Shown piece by piece: positions 33,549 to 46,679 of a DNA stretch of 64,000 bases; position 1 is the stretch's first letter, and the number at the start of each line of letters is the position of its first letter. The DNA lies in the NCBI RefSeq assembly GCF_017654505.1, contig NC_054540.1, forward strand, positions 35,967,554 through 36,031,553, given 5' to 3'. The position numbers were made by a program, and so were the translations under genes. The DNA is from Polyodon spathula. Its lineage: Eukaryota > Chordata > Actinopteri > Acipenseriformes > Polyodontidae. The notes under the pieces are model-generated. The model was given only the letters and a program-made list of their open reading frames with translations. It was not told where the DNA came from and ran no database searches.

Positions 33549-35178
33549 CAGTGACTTCCAAAAGTATTGGGGCAGTGAAGTCTAAACTGGGATTTTCACT
33601 ATGAACTCTAATAATAATTTCTCCTGGGGAAAAAAACAAAAAAAAACATGACTGATAAGTTCAACTCCTAAGTGTTTGATTTTTAATAAAGTCAATGCAG
33701 TTCTACCCTCTTGGGTCAATTAAATAAATTGATAGTGGAATCTCTTTATTTTGAAGGAGCAAAAAAGTATTGGGGCAATTGGCTGACAGGTGTCTAGTTG
33801 GTCAGGTGTTTGTTGTTGGGTAAATAGGCACTCATAAAAGAGCTGTGAACATCCTATCAACCTGTTTTGCTTTGACATCAGCGTTTGGAGTCCGTAGTCA
33901 AAAATCAATATGAAAACCAAAGAACTTTCTGTTAAAGAAAAGCAGGCATTTTTGAAGCTGAAAGAAAAGAAAGAGTCAATCAGAACCATAGTACGGAAAT
34001 TGGGCATATTAAAATCAACAATTTGGAATATACTGAAGAAGAAAGAAACCACAGGTATAATTACCAATCAGCCAAGATCGGGTCGGCCAAGAACAACATG
34101 TGCAGTTGATGACAGAAACATTATTCAAGCTGTCAAGGAAAACCCTAAAACAACTGTCAGTGAAATCCCAAACAGCCTCCAGAGTGCAGGGGTGAAGGTA
34201 TCAAAATCCACAGTTCACAGAAGATTGAGACAGCAGAAGTACAAAGGGCACACCACAAGATGTAAACCTCTCATTAGCACCAAGAACAGAAAAGCCAGAT
34301 TAGAATTTGTTTGGAAGTACAAGATGAGCCAAGTGAGTTTTTGAGCAAATTTTTATGGACAGATGAGACCAAGATAAACCTTTACCAAAGTGATGGAAAG
34401 GTTAAAGTGTGGAGAAAGAAAGGAACTGCAGATGCTCCAAAGAACACCACCTCATCTGTGAAGCACGGTGGAGGTAATGTCATGGCATGGGCATGCATGG
34501 CTGCCTCTGGAACTGGCTCACTTGTCTTTATTGATGTAACTAATGATGGCAGCAGCAGAATGAATTCTGAAGTTCACAGCAACATTATGTCTGCTTATGT
34601 AGAAAAAACTGGGCGGTGCTTCACCATGCAGCATGACAGTGACCTAAAGCATACAGCCAATGCAACCAAGGAGTTCATCAGGAGAAAAATGGAAAATCTT
34701 AGACTGGCGAAGTCACTCTCCAGATTTGAATCCAATTGAGCATGCATTTTACATGCTGAAGAAAAAAATGAAGTCAGAACACCCTGAGAATACGCAAGAA
34801 CTCAAAATGCCTGCAGCAAAGGCTTGGCAAAGCATCTCAAATTATTACACAAAGTTTGGTGAGCTCAATAGGTCGCAGGCTTCATGCAGTTATTGCCTCA
34901 AAGAGATATGCAACCAAATACTGACTTTTACACCCTGAAAGTTACTTAAACTGAATGTGCCCCAGTACTTATGGTCACTTGAAATAAGTGGGTTGAACAC
35001 AAAGTATGTTTTTGTTCTAATATGATCAAATGTATGCATGGAATTACCCAAAAATAAAAACATATATTATTGTACTTGTTATTCATATTAATCTCATGAT
35101 CACAAATACAAATTGCTTGACTGTAAAGCAAAAATAACAGGTTAGACCTCGCTGTCCCAATACTTTCGGAGGGCACTG
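33549..35178 (+). mobile_element. Tc1/mariner-family transposon with intact ends
   Basis: The inverted repeats CAGTGACTTCCAAAAGTATT (left) and AATACTTTCGGAGGGCACTG (right) are each bordered by TA (33547-33548 and 35179-35180), the expected target duplication. The length is 1630 bp. It holds one transposase relic in + orientation. It is a different Tc1 subfamily from the element at 6926: terminal sequence and protein differ. Confidence 0.92.
33910..34938 (+). pseudogene. Tc1-like transposase with two frameshifts
   Basis: The first open part (33910-34344) holds the paired-like DNA-binding region: KEKQAFLKLKEKKESIRTIV, ILKSTIWNILKK, a GRPRTTCAVDDRNI linker and VSKSTVHRRLRQQKYKG. The second part (from about 34311) gives LWTDETKINLYQSDGK with the first catalytic Asp and the VKHGGGNVMAWACMAASGTG block. 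A QHDSDLKHTA block carries the second Asp, in a degenerate form of the usual DNDPKHT. The third part (from about 34690) gives SPDLNPIEHAF with the catalytic Glu. Frame changes near 34311-34344 and 34690-34739 inactivate it. Confidence 0.92.
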
Positions 35179-35199
35179 TATATCTTAATACCTTAGCCC

Positions 35200-36020
35200 C
35201 AAATCAATAAATCTTAAATAAATGCAAAAGATTTTAATGAGAAATGTGTCCCACTTGCACGGTGGTCCACCCCAAAATTATCTACCAAGTGGGATACAAC
35301 CCTGTTTGGGGCAAAAAGGGAAGAACAATTGCCCCACTGCCATGCAGTTGTCCCAGCTGTTGTAGGAGGGAGGGCAGTGTGGTTTGGTTCTTCTCTTGAG
35401 GCTGGGAGCATCTCATTTTCCACCCCTGCCACTGCAGTTCTGCCATCAAGTCATTTGTTATTTAAATATTCCAATTGAAAGCGGCTGCGTCCAGCGCCAT
35501 CGTGGACCAGCTGCTTAATCCAATATTGTATTCAAAATACGAGCTGAGCTTCCCCGAAAGCAGATATGCCTTCGTCTCTCCTTTCAGCTCTTGTGTGCAG
35601 CACTTGACAAATTGCCAGCAGCAGAGAGAAAAGGTTAGTGACTGAATGACCTAGCTTACAGTCACTGTGATCTCGTAGTTTCTATCTGGCCACGCTATAT
35701 TCAAACCTCTCTGTTTATTTGATCCTATACTCAATCATATTATTATCATGCCTTTCAGTCTGCAGATACAGGCCACTTTTTGCCCTAGTTTCCATATGCC
35801 ACTGGAGTTGAAAACAATGTCAGTCTGGTCGGCACCTGATTTGACTTGGCACTCCAGCAAGCCCAAGTTTTCAATGGCAGCTCAGTGGTCGAACTCGCTC
35901 TTGGAAGGAGTGTTTTCTATGGGTGACGGTGCTTGACTACGTCAATCTCACAATAAACACTCAAGATTGCAGGTCATCACCATTCCCGGAACATTTATTT
36001 CACTGCTTACGAACTACATT
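35200..36020. other. Non-coding sequence
   Basis: No recognisable gene or repeat. Short open frames have no domain signature. Confidence 0.5.
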
Positions 36021-36021
36021 T

Positions 36022-36093
36022 TGTGGGCGCCATTTTGGTCCTGAGAAAACAGCCAGTCGTTCAACTGCATTCCAGGTAACAGAACAGTTTGAT
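36022..36093. repeat. Left arm of a 72-bp inverted repeat pair
   Basis: Reads 'tgtgggcgccattttggtcc' followed by 'tgagaaaacagccagtcg' and 'ttcaactgcattccaggtaa'. Its reverse complement recurs at 38145-38217 with only about six mismatches. The arms are 2.05 kb apart. Confidence 0.85.
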
Positions 36094-36296
36094 CAGCCTG
36101 CAGTTGTACATAATGCTAACACGGCTCATCACATTAACTGTTTTTCTTTTCTCTACTATCCTTTACGGGGAGCAGTATCATTGCGATGCTTCATTAAGCT
36201 GTTGCTCTCTCAGATTGAGGTGCACCAGTCAGTCTTGAACAATCTAAAGGGTCTGGGCTCAATAAATTCTATTTATTAAAGGCATGCACCCTAGAC

Positions 36297-36842
36297 CAGT
36301 GCTTCTCAAACTACTTGACCCCCCCCCCCCCCCCCCCCCCCCACTGTGACTGTGATGTTGGCAGGGATAGATTTAACCCCATCCCTGGCAAATGTACATT
36401 TAACCAACTATTTACACCAGCAGGGCTTGGCCTGCTATAACTGTTAAAAATCCAAAATGCCACTGGCTTCTCTGTATGTCACAGTTTTTTTCTTTCGCAT
36501 GAACATCGTTATAAAAGCACCCTTGTCACTACAAATTACAGTTTACCAATTGTGTCCAATACTTACTAATGTAATAAGCCAACAAACCACCTACATCACT
36601 AACGTACTTCAACCAATAATATGCAAGCTTAAATAACAGGCCCCAGTCAGATGCTAAGCACCATCTAGAAACTTTTACATGCCAGGATTTGTTAGCAGCA
36701 GGATTTGCCTTAAGTTAATATATACAAATGTATAGGTTAAGATGTGTGCAGCAATTAGTAAAAAAGAAATAATTCCTGCACCTTCTCACGCTACATTCTG
36801 CACTCCCCTTGAGGGGCACGCCCCCTAGTTTGAGAACCACTG
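36297..36842. mobile_element. hAT-type element with perfect 8-bp target duplication
   Basis: The termini CAGTGCTTCTCAAACTA (left) and TAGTTTGAGAACCACTG (right) are inverted repeats of the hAT/Charlie kind. The flanks are the exact 8-bp direct repeat CCCTAGAC (36289-36296 and 36843-36850), as expected for hAT insertion. It is 546 bp long, has no transposase, and contains a pure run of 24 C at 36319-36342 near its left end. Confidence 0.92.
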
Positions 36843-38144
36843 CCCTAGACTGGTAAATGGATCAGTACAGCCTCTGTGTGTCTGACGAGTCGGAGGCTGG
36901 AGGCTGGGGTTTAAAACTGCAGAACAAAGCAGGGCTGCCAATGAATCACAAGGCTGCCTCTTTACTACGCCCTCTGACTTGCACATCTAAAAACTGTCAA
37001 TTAGTGAAGGTCCCTTATACAGTAAAATACAGGACTTGTACAGTTTACTGTCAACATGGCCTTACTGTTAATTAAGCCAATCAGTGATTTATCAAATTGT
37101 TAATTATCAAAGGAACACTGTATACTAAGCAGGGAAATATTGGAAGTAGGTGAAGGAATGAATAAATGGTATTTGTACAAATATGTGATACATACTGTAT
37201 GGAGGTGTAACAGGGTGGATAGACTCTTCTCAGGATTCGGCACACACATGATTAATTACCTTCTTCTATCTGTCAGATCCACACATGAAGAGCTGTGGTA
37301 TGTCATTAATGACTGGGTCTCCACTTGTTTAGTAATCAATCACTGTGCCATCCCCAGTAGAAATGGATGGAGATGTGTTCGACTGGGAGCAGCAGAGAGT
37401 TGTTTCCATAAACAGCTAAAATTTAATGCAGAGGGTCCACATAATCACACAGAACCAGCAACAGCTTCTTCTCATATTTAATTGATTAGAAATGTCAGAT
37501 TGTTCACAGGTATGTAACCGCTAATGTAAGAAGCTGAAAGAGTGAACGTACAGAATAAATATACTCATGTGACTTTATTAGATTATATCCTGTCTGGTGA
37601 AGATTGGTGCAATATCAAGACAGTTATCATGCTCACCATGTAAAATGTGGCAGACATACATGATATGCGCAATAGGGAAGACCACTCTGTACCTCTCTGG
37701 GGGTCTATTTGAATGATCTGGAACAGATATAGCACAGTGGTCCTGAAGTGGCACACCAGCCTGGCACAGTTATGGTATTGCTAGCACAGCTGGAAACTCA
37801 GTAAATACAACTGCACCTCATGTGGCTGTTTTTAAGTGATATTCCAAAAAATCAATGCAGATCTCCAACTTTAAAGGCCAACCAATAAGGTTTCAGACCT
37901 ATTATCTTAGCCTATAGTACAACACAAAGTTGGTGCTGCCTTCCTGGCAAGCCCATGAAAAATTGACAGGGATGCCTTTTATCTTCCCCTTCAGAATAAC
38001 CCAGCAATCCCTTAAGCGTCTAACCAGGAGGGGAAATGATGAGCTAATAAGATGTTTTGGCAGCAGCCCGATCCTCTCCTGGCAGGAGATATTATAGATC
38101 AAAGTGAGAATCTTCCCCAAAGGCTACCGATATAAATAATTATA

Positions 38145-38217
38145 ATCAAACTGTTCTGTAACCTAGAATGCAGTTGAGCGACTGGGCGTTTTCTCAGGAC
38201 CAAAATGGCGCCCACAA
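38145..38217. repeat. Right arm of the 72-bp inverted repeat pair
   Basis: Inverted copy of 36022-36093: 'atcaaactgttctgtaacct', 'gaatgcagttgagcgactgg', 'ttttctcaggaccaaaatgg', 'cgcccaca'. Contains CAAAATGGCGCC, similar to a YY1-binding core. Confidence 0.85.
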
Positions 38218-38377
38218 GCCTTATACTTCCATAATAACTTCCCCTTTTCAATAAAGCTTCATACAGACAGGCTATACCATTTGAAAACTATCCACACGAC
38301 GACCACAGCACTGCTGTTAAGCTAGTGTCCAGCTAAGAGCTGGGAATTGGAACAATTATTCATTATATTTATCCAAG

Positions 38378-38612
38378 GTTGTATGGTCTGGTGGTTAAAG
38401 AAAAGGGCTTGTAAGCAGGAAGTCCCGGGTTCAAATCCCAGCTCACTCAATGACTCACTGTGTGACCTTGAGCAAGTCACGTAATCTTCTTGTGCTCTGT
38501 CTTATGGGTGAGGCGTTGTAAATGACTCTGCAGCTGATGCATAGTTCACACACCCTAGTCTCTGTAAGTCGCCTCGGATAAAGGTGTCTGCTAAATAAAA
38601 AAAATAATAATC
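38378..38612 (+). mobile_element. tRNA-derived SINE with LINE-type tail
   Basis: The 5' head has a tRNA-like internal promoter: an A-box-like TGGTCTGGTGGTTAAAG and a B box GGTTCAAATCC at 38429-38439. The body has a 'gtgaccttgagcaagtcac' core, as in CORE/MIR-like SINEs. The tail 'gtaagtcgcctcggataaag' followed by 'tgtctgctaaata' matches the 3' end of fish L2-type LINEs, which provide the reverse transcriptase for such SINEs. Ends in an A-rich stretch. Confidence 0.88.
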
Positions 38613-41600
38613 TTACTGGGTTTATAAACCCCAGAAAAGGTGTACAGCAAATAGATTCACTTAGCAGTGCAGAAAACAAGCAATTGACCATTTATTTGGA
38701 CCATCTGAACCAGCACGGCCAGAGTTTAAAACCCAGAACTGTCCCAAACTGTCCTCGTGGACATGGAGTCATACAGTAACCCTATGTGGTTTTCTTGTTG
38801 AGGCGAGAAAATGGGAACATGAGAAGAGAAGGTTTTTCCAATAACTTCTGTAGTTCAGGATACCTTGACAGCTGGAGTTAATTACAATGAATGTGTTTAT
38901 TTACTGGACCGATCGTGTGTGTTACATACAGAAGTTTGCCCTCACACTCCCTTAGCCCAGAAGCTGTTGCCTGCTATTTTTCTTTTGGAAAACTACAGCA
39001 CAGTCAGACTAAGAGCTGGCTGGCTGTGAGGGCAGAGATGGGGGAGGGCTGCTAATTACATGAAGGCAAGGCAAGCAAGGTTTCTTTATATTTCACTGGT
39101 GATTTGGGAAAGTGAAATGTTGTATGTTGACGTTAGGTGTGCTCCTCCCAAAATTGGAAAATATGGTGTCAGTTTTTATAATGCTTTCATCATTTTTCTC
39201 TTCCTGCCTGTCGATTCCTCCATGCTCTGCTAGCTCATTGACTCAGAATGCTGAGTCATATCCTGCTGGTTCCAAGTAGGCTGCATGGAGCTGTGTGGGT
39301 TCAAGGTTTAGCAGCCCTTTGGTGAGACTGTACAGTATGTGTGTGTGGGAGGGGTCTAGGTGGTGCTAATCTCCAGAAGTTGGGGTTCAAATAGGCACAC
39401 TGGTGATACACAGTGGTACAGTCAGGAGCAAGACCGTGCTGTTTGTGTCCCACCTTATACTGAGAATGGAAGTGCAAATGGAATGGCATTAATGGGCAAA
39501 TGGGAGCCACACCCATGTCTCTTATAACTGGTTCTGCTGTACAAATGGCCCCCTTATAAAGGAGGAGCCCTGCATACAACTTTGGGGACCTTTCCTAAGT
39601 GATCCTCAATGGCTATCCACTGGTATTTTAATGGACGCTGCAATGCAACTGTGGTTGGATGGCGTCACAGCAATATTTTCAAATGACAATGGAATCCTAA
39701 TGGGATAAGTCAATTCCTAGTTGTAATATCATAACAGTGCCCGACTAGTGTGCTACTGTAGGATCACCGTGTAATATCTGTTCCAGACATGTAAATCCGC
39801 CGCTGTTTAGATTAGGGGTGTGCTGATACCCCTACTTGTTATTGCCGTTAAGAAGTATTTATCGGCAGGTATTAAATTAATCTGAAGTTGTCAGTTCACA
39901 ACCTTGGCACAGCAGTAAAAATGTCCCCACCCCATGTGAGAGGAAAATGCGCTTCCAATCAATTTTTGAAACACTGAATGTGGAAGTTAACTGTCATTGA
40001 TTGGTATGCCAAAAAATTGTAAAGGTGAGGGAAGGACAGCTTTTCTTGTTCTGAAGTCAACACATTGATGAATGGATCTATTTAACACCTGCTAATAAAT
40101 ACATCTTAAAGGCAATTCTGAGTCTGAATATCAGCACCCCTGGTTTAAATCATTAAAATAGATAGACCCCATAGAGAGTGACAGAGCGGCAAGGAGGCTA
40201 CAAGGAGGGACAAAGCCTGTGCACCTGCAGCTGAAACTACATACACGATGCAGATTTGCATAGACTGTGCATTCCTTTGACTTGTGTAAGAGTGCTCGGG
40301 TCTGCTTTGTTGCTCCAGAACAGCTCTTTTAGTCTGGAAGCTCAGAGGAGAGGTCTCTAATTCAGTCTAATCTGGTCAGCTGCCATGGCTACAAACAGTC
40401 ATATCACCCAGCACAGAAGGGTAAACTCTAGTAGTAAGTCACAAAAGAATCATATTTTAATATAAAATGTAAAACTATAGTGGAACGTTGTTTGCACCTT
40501 TAAGTTGGTGGCACAAATTGCTCAAGGTCCAAGGTTAAGCCACTCAAAGGAGCAGGGTGGTAGGATGAGGTTGTTGTTCATTTCCCATATTTAAATCTAC
40601 TGTGCCTGATCTTTCCCATAAAAGGTGCTAAAAGAAATCCTAATGTGACCTGTGAGCAGGCAGGGGTCAGCGCTGCTGCCTCACTTTTTGGGAGACAGTC
40701 GGCTGCTCCTCTGGTAAATGTAGTCAGCTGGATTGTCATGAACCGACCTCACAGCAGAAATAATGTCACACAAACCCAGGGAAGCACTTATATATACCAT
40801 ATCATACGGAGCTTTAATACGCTCAATCATAAGGGATGTAGAAATGTATTTGTTTTCTTCTACAATGCTATTTATCTTTGTAATATTATAACAAGATTGA
40901 TGTTGATTTAAATTGGTACAATATGTTTTGGGTTTTTTTTTTTTTTTTACGCCAAAAGACCAACAGGTTTGGCGCTCATGAGATTGACAAAGCCCTTTGC
41001 GGACAATATTTGACGTCTGTCTGGCTTTATCTGCCGTCTAACCAGTAGGAGCCGCTGTGGAGTGGCAAAGCGTACCAACCTCAGCGTCATGCATAAGTAA
41101 CAGCACTATTTATTTATCACACTTTGATCTCATTGGGCATTGATTTCATCAGTGATAAAGTTAGACAGACAGTAGCCCTTTTAAATTAGAGAAACAGCAG
41201 TTTAGAGTGATAGGAGACACACATTTTATTTCAGAAGACACCAATGACAGTAAAAACCCTTTTCACACATTTTCATTATTGTGACATCATTTTGCTGTTT
41301 TATAAACAGTAGTTCTGGGAGAACATGTTTCTTAGAGCTAGTCTTTCATTTTTAATTAGCTGAAATAGATGTATAAAATAAACCTGATACTAAACAAAGC
41401 AGAGCAATATTGTACCGTACAGTGTGGGTACTTTATTTCAGCAGGCTTGGTTTCCTTGATAGCCTTTTGATATAGACATTTATAAACTGAACCAGCAGCG
41501 ATACAAATATTCAAATACTTGTCTCAGCATCACTCTACAGTGTGTATTTGGTTTTATAAAAAAATAATAAAACAAACATTTTAATAGAGTAATTTAATGT

Positions 41601-44246
41601 CTCAATATTCTTGTGGCACAGAGTTCTATTTGCAGTGGCTTTTCAAAAATTGCATTGAATAAAATATCTAAGTGCTTTATACAGGAAACAAGCCATGCAG
41701 TTCTCACATTGCACAAAAGAACAGGAACACTTCAAGTGTCTCTGTCTACACTGTTATAACAATGACATGTCATGTGCAGTCACATTATAATTACTATTTA
41801 AACTACAATCAAGTGTAAATACAGTGTGATACAGAAGACACTTCTGCTCACATTTTCATTTTGTAATTAAACATGCACCGTAATTGCACGGCCATAAGTG
41901 CAATTCCTGTGTCATCGATGACAGTGTAGATACTATATAGTTAGAGACACCTAATGTAACATGTTTCCAAATCAACAAGGTCATACATGTAGAAATAGGG
42001 AATACAAAAATGAAGAAAAAATCTGTGTTTAAAACCAGAACCAACTGAACCACTATGATATATATCATGCCATGCTGACTGCATAATTAGTCAGCAGTGG
42101 ACTATTAAAAAGGAAGTATTTCCGTTTTGCACACAATTAATACTTGGAAGGGAGTTCAATTCTAAAGAGAATAACCTGGCTTGCCCTTCTCACCTCTTAT
42201 TGATGAGACCCGCCGTTGCCTGGTAGCCAATATAATGAGCCCTTTAGACAGCCATTAATCAAGAAGTCACCAGTGTTCAGGTCTTCTGGCACATCGCTGC
42301 TGTGGACAGAGGCTCATTTCAAGAGGCGCCCCTAATTACACCCATGGGGGTGAACATCACTGGTCAAGGGGATACAGTGGGGATGCCCATATTTATTGTA
42401 TGCACGTTACCTGTATTTTGAGAATTATCAAACATATCCCTTATATGCTTGTGCACTTAAAATCCAGGTCATGGGAACCTACTTTTGCATATGGAGTCTG
42501 ATGGGTTGGCCAAATGAAGCTACATCAACTTGATTAGTATGTCATGGACATTTGTCAGTATGCGACAAGACAATTTTGCATAATGCGAATGTAGGTCACG
42601 CTAAACAACATTTTCACGATGATGGCGCCTGATACCTGTCTGACATCGAGGTTAAATCTTGGGAACTGCTTGACTGCATTTAATACTTGTTTAACACCCT
42701 GACCTCTGGAATGTATTATTTGTACATTTGGAAATAGGTTGCATCCCCTGTCAATGATATAAATGCTCACACACTTTGTTCCTGTAGTGGCTTTTAAGGA
42801 GGAAAGGTATTAACATTACGACTGGTATAACACATTGTGCATGAACTGCACATATTGCACACGGACAGCTGTTCCGCCCTTTGTCCTGTGGGTTTGTGAT
42901 TCTGAGCTCAAGAAAACTTGCAGTACTTGTAAGAAATCCAAGAAGCTGCCTTCCTTCCTCTGGCCTGCATTTTCTGTTGTTTTAACTATGCAGTGTATTC
43001 AATCACGGCATGGCACTGTGACATGATTGACGGTGTATTGTATTTCCTTCCCTATAGGCCAGCACTGTGAAGAGTCTGCAATTTAGCTGGATAGCTATAA
43101 CACTGACAGAGAGACTCTCTATAATTCTGGTATATTATCCTAAAGCATCCCTAGCAGAACCATTAGCCTGCACTGTAATAATATTCCCAGCAACAGTTGA
43201 ACAGAACAAATAGTGCACCATGGTCCTGCTGGCGATGGCACCCAAGCACTGATACCCTACCAGGGGACCACAATGGATTGCTAGCAGTGTGTGCTGATTC
43301 ATACCATTGAAATACCAAAGCATTTCAAAATATTAAAATGTTACCACTTACTCATGCCATTGTAGCTTCCTAATGCTACCACTGCTGCTCAGTACAGAAC
43401 CATTGCTTAGAAAATTCTTGTAGATAGTTACACACCCTACTAAAAAGTGCTACTAAATGACTGCTTAGAAACTACGTTTGTGCAACCTCTCAGAAGTCCA
43501 AGTAGTTTTATACACTGCATTAGCATGCAGTAGAATATAGTATATTAGATGGCCCAACGTGTACAACAAGGGTGTGCTTCTGTTGAGGGATTCTGATTAC
43601 ATCACAGACCTTGAGGGCAAATCTATTTTGCTATGTAGTAGATGGTATGTGGAACAGGACATGTTTAAAGATGCTGAAGACGTTGATTTCTAGTTGAAAC
43701 GTGTGGGCAAAGGCACTTTCTCTTGTACATGGCTAATAAGAAATGCACAGAGGACTTAACCAGGAAAAGTAATAGATACAAGCCTCAATTGGACAAACAG
43801 ATAAGTTCTCAATTTTTTTTCAGGCTAGATTCTTAAAGCCATTTACTGTCACTAGCAATATTTCTTCAGAAAGGAAGAAAAAACACACAATAAAACTAAC
43901 AAGCTGCTTGTAAGCAGTATTAGTAATTGATTTGAATGTGTTTAGAAATATAATAGTCGCAGTTAGTAGCCTTGAAAATATTGCGCCCGTGTTCCACTGC
44001 ACTGCTACTTTAAAAGCAGCAGCCTGTCCCTCTCCAGGAGGGAGCAGCATGACGGAAACCAGTAGAATGATCCCAATTCATCCCCAGGCATTGCTGACCC
44101 TGCCCTGCAGCCCACACCTGCAGAGAGAGGTCCTCACACTGCTCTCTCAAACACGCAGGGGCTCCACGCTGCAAAGCACTGTCTCAGCTTGCCCACACTC
44201 ACACTGCAGAAATGGGAAAGGGGCTGGAAGAAATATATTTGGATGA
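38613..44246. other. Long non-coding stretch
   Basis: About 5.6 kb of AT-rich sequence with scattered T-runs (40936-40951) but no gene, RNA or recognised mobile element. Open frames here are under 110 codons and show no domain signature. Confidence 0.5.
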
Positions 44247-44460
44247 CCCTTATAAAATCTTACCATATTAAATTTACATGGTCATTTTGCAGTTTTCCAA
44301 TGCTTTTCCCATCGTTATACCAAGCATTCACCGTTGTTTACCAAGGTTTGCCATGTTTTTTAATATGCTTTGTCATGCCTCCCTGGACTTTACAATGCTT
44401 CCCAATGCTTTACCATGCTTTCGCTATGCTTTATTACACTTTATTATGCTTTTACTAGGG
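44247..44460 (+). mobile_element. Small repeat family copy 2 (MITE-like)
   Basis: Starts CCCTTATAAAATCTTACCAT and ends 'gcttttactaggg'. The interior has 'gcagttttccaatgcttttc', 'ccgttgtttaccaaggtttg', 'aatatgctttgtcatgcctc' and 'gctttattacactttattat', in the same order as in copies 1 and 3. Confidence 0.7.
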
Positions 44461-45085
44461 AACTGGTATGGAAAAATGGTGTTATATGTGGTACCAAGGT
44501 ATCACTGAATATGAAACATACAGTACATTACAGTATTGCAACTGCTCTGCCCACAAACAAGTACTGGAACAATGAACAAATGGAGAATGGATGGGTGTCC
44601 CTAAATAGGTAAGATAATCTCTTCATCTTCAATTATATGGAAATATTCTAGTGTCCCACAAACACTGAATGGCTAGGAACAGTTGTTCTTGACTGTTGAG
44701 ACTGGTATCACACTGAATTCTGTACAAGTAAAATAATCGATTGAATGACTATTGATCGGCATGGTTTTTATTTTGCTAACCTTGATTAAACATTCATTAA
44801 TCAAAGGTCCTGGTGCCATATTGTTTCTGGGTGCAATTAGCTATCCAGAAACAAAGATGCTTTAAAATAATAATGTTTCTCATTGCACATATTATATTAC
44901 CAAGTATAATAACAACATGCACATGTCTTTGCATCTTGCTTTATGAATATGAAAGTATTTTCAATACATGATTACTATCAATTACTACCTGTCTGCTATC
45001 CAGTTTAGAAATTGGTTTCTGATTGCACATCTATTTCTTGGGAAGGGCCTGGGTCTTTCATACACTGCGCCAGTAAAGACAACAC

Positions 45086-45358
45086 ACTCACACACACACA
45101 CAGACAGACACTCACAGACACATACACACACACATACAGACACAAACACAGAAACACAGAGACAGACACTCACACATACATACAGACACACTCACACAGA
45201 CACTCGCACATACAGACACACACACAGAGACAGACACACACAGAAACATATTCACAGAGACAGACACACACACACACACATACACACACACACACACTCA
45301 CAGACACACACACAGACACACATACAGAAACAGACACACACACAGACACACATACTTG
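45086..45358. repeat. Imperfect CA/CAGA simple-repeat tract
   Basis: About 270 bp of ACAC interrupted by CAGACA, CATACA and CTCACA. Long open frames of His/Thr/Asp or Cys/Val repeats on both strands come from this tract and are not genes. Confidence 0.97.
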
Positions 45359-45797
45359 TAAAGGTCTTTATCATCACTGTCAAAGTTCCAGGAGTTGCCG
45401 CCCAGCATATTACTAGAGGCAGAAAACCATGCTGACACTGTGTTTTCTTAAAAGAAGAAATAGGAGTTTGATCTACTTTTTATTTTAAAATGTCACAACA
45501 CCATCCACCACGACCACACATAATAACGCCCATCCTGTTGCATCAGGGGGGTTCAAATGCCACAGGCCTGCCTGTATAGGAACAGCAGGCTGTTGAGCCC
45601 TGTCCCTCTGCTGCAGCCCCCTGGCAGACATCTCCCCTCAACACACTGCGACTGCCAGCTTCACAGACCACCCTCCTCCAAATACAAATGAACATGAACC
45701 TTTCTACCGCCGCACCAACATTCAGGCAATATTCTATTGTACAGTTTATGGTCACGCTTTAATTGAAGGGGAACATTTTTAACAACTTGTTTATTAA

Positions 45798-46014
45798 CCC
45801 TACAAATATATAGCACATATATAGCAAATATTGCAGTTTTTCCATGCTTTTTCCCATGGAAATACTATGTATTTACCATAGCTTACCATGGTCTCCCATG
45901 TATTTTAATATGCTTTACAATACCTCCTTCACAATGCATACCTTTGCTTTGCCATTGTCCACTATGCTTTATTACACTTTGCGATGCTTTCACTATCGTA
46001 AACATTGAGAAGGG
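45798..46014 (+). mobile_element. Small repeat family copy 3 (MITE-like)
   Basis: Contains 'gcagtttttccatgcttttt', 'cccatggaaatactatgtat', 'ttaccatagcttaccatggt', 'aatatgctttacaatacctc', 'gctttattacactttgcgat' and ends 'gagaaggg'. The right portion aligns closely with copy 2; the left boundary is uncertain. Confidence 0.65.
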
Positions 46015-46679
46015 AACGCTTTAACAAATGTTATTCTTATAAGCATTAACGTCCATCTGTGGCAACAGTTAGGTCAATTGTCTGCAGGTAATGCCCAGGG
46101 AGGAGGGTATTAATGCTATTATAAACCAAACAAATGTCTGTGTATGAAGACATTTTTTACATGTGTTTTTCAGTTATACAGTATTTTGGTCTGGATGGCA
46201 GTTTCAAGATGCTAAAGTCTTGTTCACTTTCAGAGGGAGTGCGTACCTGTGGGACACTCTACTCTGAACCTTGATTGGCTGAGATTACCTGTTAACATCA
46301 AGGTTACAAACACATTTATAAATTGTGTCAACAAAATGAATAATTACTTAATATCAAGTATCCTATTTTCAGAATTCATAAAAAATGCCAGCTAAAAACA
46401 TTCTGCTAACATCCGTCCTTTGGGATAATGAACTGCTGGTTTACATGATCAGCATTGTTTTTTTTAAAGGTATATAGATATATTTAAGGTACTTTGAAAG
46501 ACGTTACTGTAGAGTTTGCAGTGTATTATAATGTTTACCTTTTAAATTACGATTGTGTTATTATATCCAGTTATTTTAATTGCTTTACAGTTGCTATGGT
46601 GCTAATGATTTCCAGAATATTTGTCACTCTGGAAATCTGGTAGCTCTAAACATGCCCCTTAGGTAGGTTTCTGACTCCT

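Noticed and set aside
38378..38460. A functional tRNA gene
   Set aside because: A and B boxes are present but there is no cloverleaf, and the sequence continues into a SINE body with a LINE-type tail.
44968..45435. 155-codon open frame of His/Thr/Gln repeats
   Set aside because: Product of the CA/CAGA simple repeat.
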